Source: Bradyrhizobium sp. CB82 (lineage in GTDB: Bacteria; Pseudomonadota; Alphaproteobacteria; Rhizobiales; Xanthobacteraceae). Taken from it: 64,000 nucleotides of DNA. Shown in pieces: positions 60,608 to 64,000 of the stretch. The stretch spans positions 6,887,001 through 6,951,000 of the forward strand of contig NZ_CP121650.1 in assembly GCF_029714405.1 (NCBI RefSeq), in the 5' to 3' direction. The notes under the pieces were generated by a model. It was given only the letters and a program-made list of their open reading frames with translations, ran no database searches and had not been told where the DNA came from. Position numbers and translations under genes: made by a program. Numbering within the stretch: position 1 is the stretch's first letter; every line of letters starts with the position of its first letter.

Positions 60608-63414
60608 TCGGAAGCCTGCCGCTCGCCTTCACCGAACCGCTGCTCCTGATCGGGCTCGTCAGCCTGCCGGTGCTGTGGTGGCTGCTGCGCGTGATGCCGC
60701 CGCGGCCGCGCCGCATCGAGTTCCCGCCGACGCGCCTGTTGTTCGACATCGCGCCGAAGGAAGAGACGCCCTCGCGCACGCCCTGGTGGCTCACGGCGCT
60801 GCGCCTGCTCGCAGCCGCGCTGGTGATCTTCGCAGCCGCCGGCCCGATCTGGAATCCGCAGACCGGTCTTGCCGGCAGCAAGGCGCCGCTGATGATCATG
60901 TTCGACGACGGCTGGAGCGCGGCCTCAAACTGGGACAGCAGGATCAAGGCCGCGGACGAGCTGATCGCCAATGCCGACAACGACCGCCGCGCCGTCGCGC
61001 TGGTGCCGCTCTCGGAGCCGAACCGCGACATCACGCTGATGCCGGCCGGCGCAGCCCGCGTTGCGCTGCGGCAGCTCGCGCCAAAGCCCTATTCCGTCGA
61101 GCGTGTTGAGACGCTCGCCGCGATTGATCGTTTCCTGAAGGCCACCGGTGATTGCGAGATCGCCTGGCTGTCCGACGGCGTCGATACCGGCCGCGGCGAG
61201 GAATTCCTGCAAGGCCTGACAAAGACGATCGGAGACCGCAGCTTGACGGTGTTTGAAGGCGGCACGTCCTCGCCGCTGGCGCTGGTCGCGGCGGAGAATG
61301 CGGCCGCCAAGATGGTCGTCAAGGTGCTGCGCACCGACAGCGGCATTGCTGCCGGCACCGTGCGCGCGCTGGACCAGAAGGGATCGCCGATCGGTGAGGC
61401 CCGCTACACTTTCGGCCCGCAGGACAAGGAGACCGAGGCGTCGTTCGATCTCCCGGTCGAGCTGCGCAACGACATCACCCGTCTCGAGATCTCCGGCGAG
61501 CGCTCCGCGGGCGCCGTGCAACTGCTCGACAAGCGCTGGCGCCGCCGCGCCATCGGCATCGTCTCCGGCGCGACCAGCGAGACCGCGCAGCCCCTGCTGG
61601 CGCCGACCTTCTATCTCACCCGTGCGCTGGCGCCGTTCGCCGACGTCCGCCTCGCCGACAAGGGCGCGCCGCAGCAGGGCATCACGCAATTCCTCGACCA
61701 GAAGCTGCCGATGATCATTCTGGCCGATGTCGGCACCGTCGCGCCCGAAATCCGCGAGCGCCTCAACGCCTGGGTCGACCAGGGCGGCGTGCTGGTGCGC
61801 TTCGCAGGTCCCCGCCTCGCGCAGGCCGAGGACGACCTCGTGCCGGTGAAGCTGCGTAAGGGCGGCCGCACGCTCGGCGGCAGCCTGACATGGGAGAAGC
61901 CGCAGCACCTCGCCGCCTTCACCGCCGACGGTCCGTTCGCCGGCGTCCCGGTCCCCAAGGACGTCACAGTGAGCCGGCAGGTGCTCGCGGAGCCCGATGC
62001 GGTGCTCGCGACCAGGAGCTGGGCTTCGCTCGAAGACGGCACACCGCTCGTTACCGGCGAGCATCGCGGCAAGGGTCTGGTCAGCCTCTTCCACGTCTCT
62101 GCCGACATGCGCTGGTCGGATCTGCCGATGTCGGGCACCTTCGTCGAAATGCTGAGGCGGATCGTCGATATGTCCGGCTACACCTCCAAACCCGGCCCAG
62201 GCGTTGCCGGCGAGGCCAGCGCCGAGACGGTGGCGCCGCTGCACATCCTCGACGGCTTTGGCGCCTTCGGCCCGCCACCGACGACCGCGAAGCCGCTGTC
62301 GGCCGATTACCGCGACCGCGCCACGCCCGATCATCCGCCCGGCTTCTACGGCCCCGCGGAAGGACCGCTGGCCGTGAACACGCTCGCCGCCGCCGACCGT
62401 ATCGCCCCGCTAAGCACGGCAAGCCTTCGCGCCCGGCACGCGACCTATACCAACGCAGAGCCGCGCGATTTGCGTGGCTGGCTGCTCTCGACCTCGCTCG
62501 CGCTGTTCCTAGTCGATGCCATCATCGTTGCGTTGCTCGGCGGCGGCCTCGCCGCGCTGTTGCGGCGGCGCGCGGCGACCGCCATGCTCGCGATCGGATT
62601 GGTGTTCGCCAGCCTGATGTCGCCCGCACCATCGCGCGCCGACGGCGCTGCCGACGATTTCGCGATGAAAGCCGTCTCGCAGACTCGCCTGGCCTATGTC
62701 GTGACTGGTAACGCCGACGTCGATTCCATCGTGAAAGCCGGCATGTCCGGGCTGACGCTGTTCCTGGCGCAGCGCACCGCGCTCGAGGCCGGCGATCCGG
62801 TCGGCGTCGATCCGGCGCGCGACGAACTCGCCTTCTTCCCGCTGATCTACTGGCCGATCGTTCCGGGCGCGGCAAAACCGCCGCAGGACGCCATCAACAA
62901 GGTCGACGCCTACATGAAGCAGGGCGGCACCGTGATCTTCGACACCCGCGACGCGGTCGAAGCGCCCCCCGGCGAGAACGGCGCATCGCAGACACCCGGC
63001 ATGCAGGCGCTGCGCGAGATCCTGTCCTCGCTCGACGTCCCGGAGCTCGAGCCGGTGCCGCGCGAGCACGTGCTGACCAAGACGTTCTATCTGCTGCGCG
63101 ACTTCCCCGGCCGTTTCAACACCGGACAGACCTGGGTCGAGACCTTACCGCGCGAGGAAGAGGAAGAGAGCGCGCAGCGCCCGGCACGTGGCGGCGACGG
63201 CGTCTCGCCGATCATCATCACCTCGAACGATCTTGCGGGCGCCTGGGCGATCCGCCCCGATGGCCAGCCGATGCTGCCGCTGACGTCGGGCGAGCCGCGC
63301 CAGCGCGAATTCGCCTTCCGCGCCGGCGTCAACATCGTGATGTACACGCTGACCGGCAACTACAAGGCCGACCAGGTGCACGCGCCGGCGCTGATCGAGC
63401 GGCTCGGGCAATAG
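60604..63414 (+). CDS. BatA-like/DUF4159 membrane protein
   Basis: A 936-residue protein. The N-terminus (residues 1-90) has two helices and the aerotolerance BatA segment LRVMPPRPRRIEFPPTRLLF. A large exported middle follows, including a vWA-like part. Helices occur near 625-650 and 660-680. The C-terminal ~210 residues are DUF4159 (VDAYMKQGGTVIFDTRDAVE, RDFPGRFNTGQTWVETLPRE). Such proteins accompany MoxR and DUF58 in alphaproteobacteria and may assemble or monitor the envelope. Overlaps DUF58 by 4 bases. Confidence 0.9.
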   Translation: MIGSLPLAFTEPLLLIGLVSLPVLWWLLRVMPPRPRRIEFPPTRLLFDIAPKEETPSRTPWWLTALRLLAAALVIFAAAGPIWNPQTGLAGSKAPLMIMFDDGWSAASNWDSRIKAADELIANADNDRRAVALVPLSEPNRDITLMPAGAARVALRQLAPKPYSVERVETLAAIDRFLKATGDCEIAWLSDGVDTGRGEEFLQGLTKTIGDRSLTVFEGGTSSPLALVAAENAAAKMVVKVLRTDSGIAAGTVRALDQKGSPIGEARYTFGPQDKETEASFDLPVELRNDITRLEISGERSAGAVQLLDKRWRRRAIGIVSGATSETAQPLLAPTFYLTRALAPFADVRLADKGAPQQGITQFLDQKLPMIILADVGTVAPEIRERLNAWVDQGGVLVRFAGPRLAQAEDDLVPVKLRKGGRTLGGSLTWEKPQHLAAFTADGPFAGVPVPKDVTVSRQVLAEPDAVLATRSWASLEDGTPLVTGEHRGKGLVSLFHVSADMRWSDLPMSGTFVEMLRRIVDMSGYTSKPGPGVAGEASAETVAPLHILDGFGAFGPPPTTAKPLSADYRDRATPDHPPGFYGPAEGPLAVNTLAAADRIAPLSTASLRARHATYTNAEPRDLRGWLLSTSLALFLVDAIIVALLGGGLAALLRRRAATAMLAIGLVFASLMSPAPSRADGAADDFAMKAVSQTRLAYVVTGNADVDSIVKAGMSGLTLFLAQRTALEAGDPVGVDPARDELAFFPLIYWPIVPGAAKPPQDAINKVDAYMKQGGTVIFDTRDAVEAPPGENGASQTPGMQALREILSSLDVPELEPVPREHVLTKTFYLLRDFPGRFNTGQTWVETLPREEEEESAQRPARGGDGVSPIIITSNDLAGAWAIRPDGQPMLPLTSGEPRQREFAFRAGVNIVMYTLTGNYKADQVHAPALIERLGQ

Positions 63415-63421
63415 GAGCGAC

Positions 63422-64000
63422 ATGAATTACGGCATCGCGTTCACGCCGCTTGTCCCCGCGATCGTCTTGTGGATCGCACTCGCCGCGATCGTGGTCATCG
63501 CCATTCTCCTGCTGCTTGCGCGGGCGCGTGGCGCAGCCGTGCGCGTGGCCGCGCTGGCGCTGTTCCTGCTCGCGCTCGCAAACCCCTCCTTCACCCGCGA
63601 GGACCGTGATCCCCTCACCTCGGTGGCCGCGGTCGTCGTCGACAAGAGCCCGAGCCAGAATTTTGGCAATCGCACCCGCGAAGCTGCCCAGGCGCAGGAG
63701 GCGCTGGTCGACAGCCTGAAGCGGATCAAGGGCCTCGAGGTGCGCGTCGTGGAGGCCGGACAGGCCGACGGCGAAACCGACGGCACCAAACTGTTCGGCG
63801 CGCTCTCGTCTGCACTTTCCGACGTGCCCGTCGACCGCGTCGCCGGCGCCTTCCTGATCACGGACGGCCGGGTTCACGATATTCCCCCGAATGCTGCCGC
63901 GCTCGGCTTCCAGGCGCCGGTGCACGCACTGATCACCGGACAGAAGGACGAGCGAGACCGCCGCATCGCGATCACCGCGGCGCCGCGTTTCGGCATCGTC
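63422..64000 (+). CDS. Membrane protein of the moxR operon, 5' part (cut by window edge)
   Basis: 193 residues are visible to the right edge. Two helices open the protein (TPLVPAIVLWIALAAIVVIA at 8-27; RVAALALFLLALANPSFTRE near 42). A globular vWA-like domain follows with VAAVVVDKSPSQNFGNRTRE, which puts a DxS-type metal-binding strand near residue 72, and FLITDGRVHD near 145. It starts 7 bases after the DUF4159 stop. In other alphaproteobacteria the next protein of this operon is a ~700-residue glutamine-amidotransferase-like membrane protein; this may be it. Confidence 0.85.
   Translation, partial: MNYGIAFTPLVPAIVLWIALAAIVVIAILLLLARARGAAVRVAALALFLLALANPSFTREDRDPLTSVAAVVVDKSPSQNFGNRTREAAQAQEALVDSLKRIKGLEVRVVEAGQADGETDGTKLFGALSSALSDVPVDRVAGAFLITDGRVHDIPPNAAALGFQAPVHALITGQKDERDRRIAITAAPRFGIV

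Overview
The window is GC-rich chromosomal DNA from an alphaproteobacterium of the order Rhizobiales, and it looks like Bradyrhizobium. The reasons are: a cytochrome b and cytochrome c1 fused in one gene (fbcH) behind a Rieske gene; a fused trpE-trpG gene with a Trp-rich attenuator; a CcrM-type GANTC methyltransferase; DUF3551, DUF6111 and Rsm22 proteins; and several dispersed palindromic repeats that I associate with Bradyrhizobium intergenic regions. Almost everything is housekeeping or conserved chromosomal sequence. I see no prophage, insertion sequence, CRISPR array, integrase or tRNA gene.

Layout. 1-8.2 kb: glyS (cut by the window edge) and glyQ, an S49 peptidase, a tRNA-type methyltransferase, a DUF2007 protein, polyprenyl diphosphate synthase, a LysE exporter, an alpha/beta hydrolase and ispE. 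8.2-20.7 kb: a TPR lipoprotein-like protein, ETF-ubiquinone oxidoreductase, a family-4-like uracil-DNA glycosylase, a GT39-type membrane protein, RNase HII, a broken VOC gene, a PA0069-type radical SAM protein, phosphoketolase and a DUF155 protein. 20.7-32.5 kb: a looser accessory stretch with a glycosyltransferase, a MarR-GNAT fusion, moaB, a zinc metallopeptidase, ccrM, a GST, a flavin monooxygenase and a cupin. Most of the decayed genes lie here (zinc-ribbon protein, chemoreceptor, LysR regulator). 32.5-44.5 kb: a conserved genome-maintenance block (mutY, dciA-like, dsbA-like, smc), Rsm22, lemA with an M48 protease, two unusual P-loop ATPases, a GIY-YIG protein and apt. 44.5-51 kb: trpE(G) with its leader, a dienelactone hydrolase and the fbcF-fbcH operon for cytochrome bc1. 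51.3-64 kb: a wobble-base modification cluster (trmL, queE, queD), hemF, a HAD hydrolase, a tightly overlapping leftward operon (DUF1285, Nudix, DUF6111, CCA-adding enzyme, broken TauE) and a divergent rightward moxR-DUF58-DUF4159 operon that runs off the end.

The most informative non-coding signals are as follows. The trp attenuator has an apparently leaderless leader peptide with tandem Trp codons. Three GANTC sites cluster at the ccrM start, with a CtrA-like box just upstream. Three separate perfect or near-perfect dyads sit at promoters (MarR-GNAT, glycosyltransferase, GIY-YIG). At least five genes are reduced to remnants by deletion or frameshift. Two enzymes have altered key residues: the glycosylase lacks two of the four Fe-S cysteines of family 4, and the QueD-family protein has Ser where the catalytic Cys should be. 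I did not find one clearly new multi-gene defence or metabolic system. The best candidate for undescribed biology is the P-loop ATPase pair at 42.05-43.53 kb.
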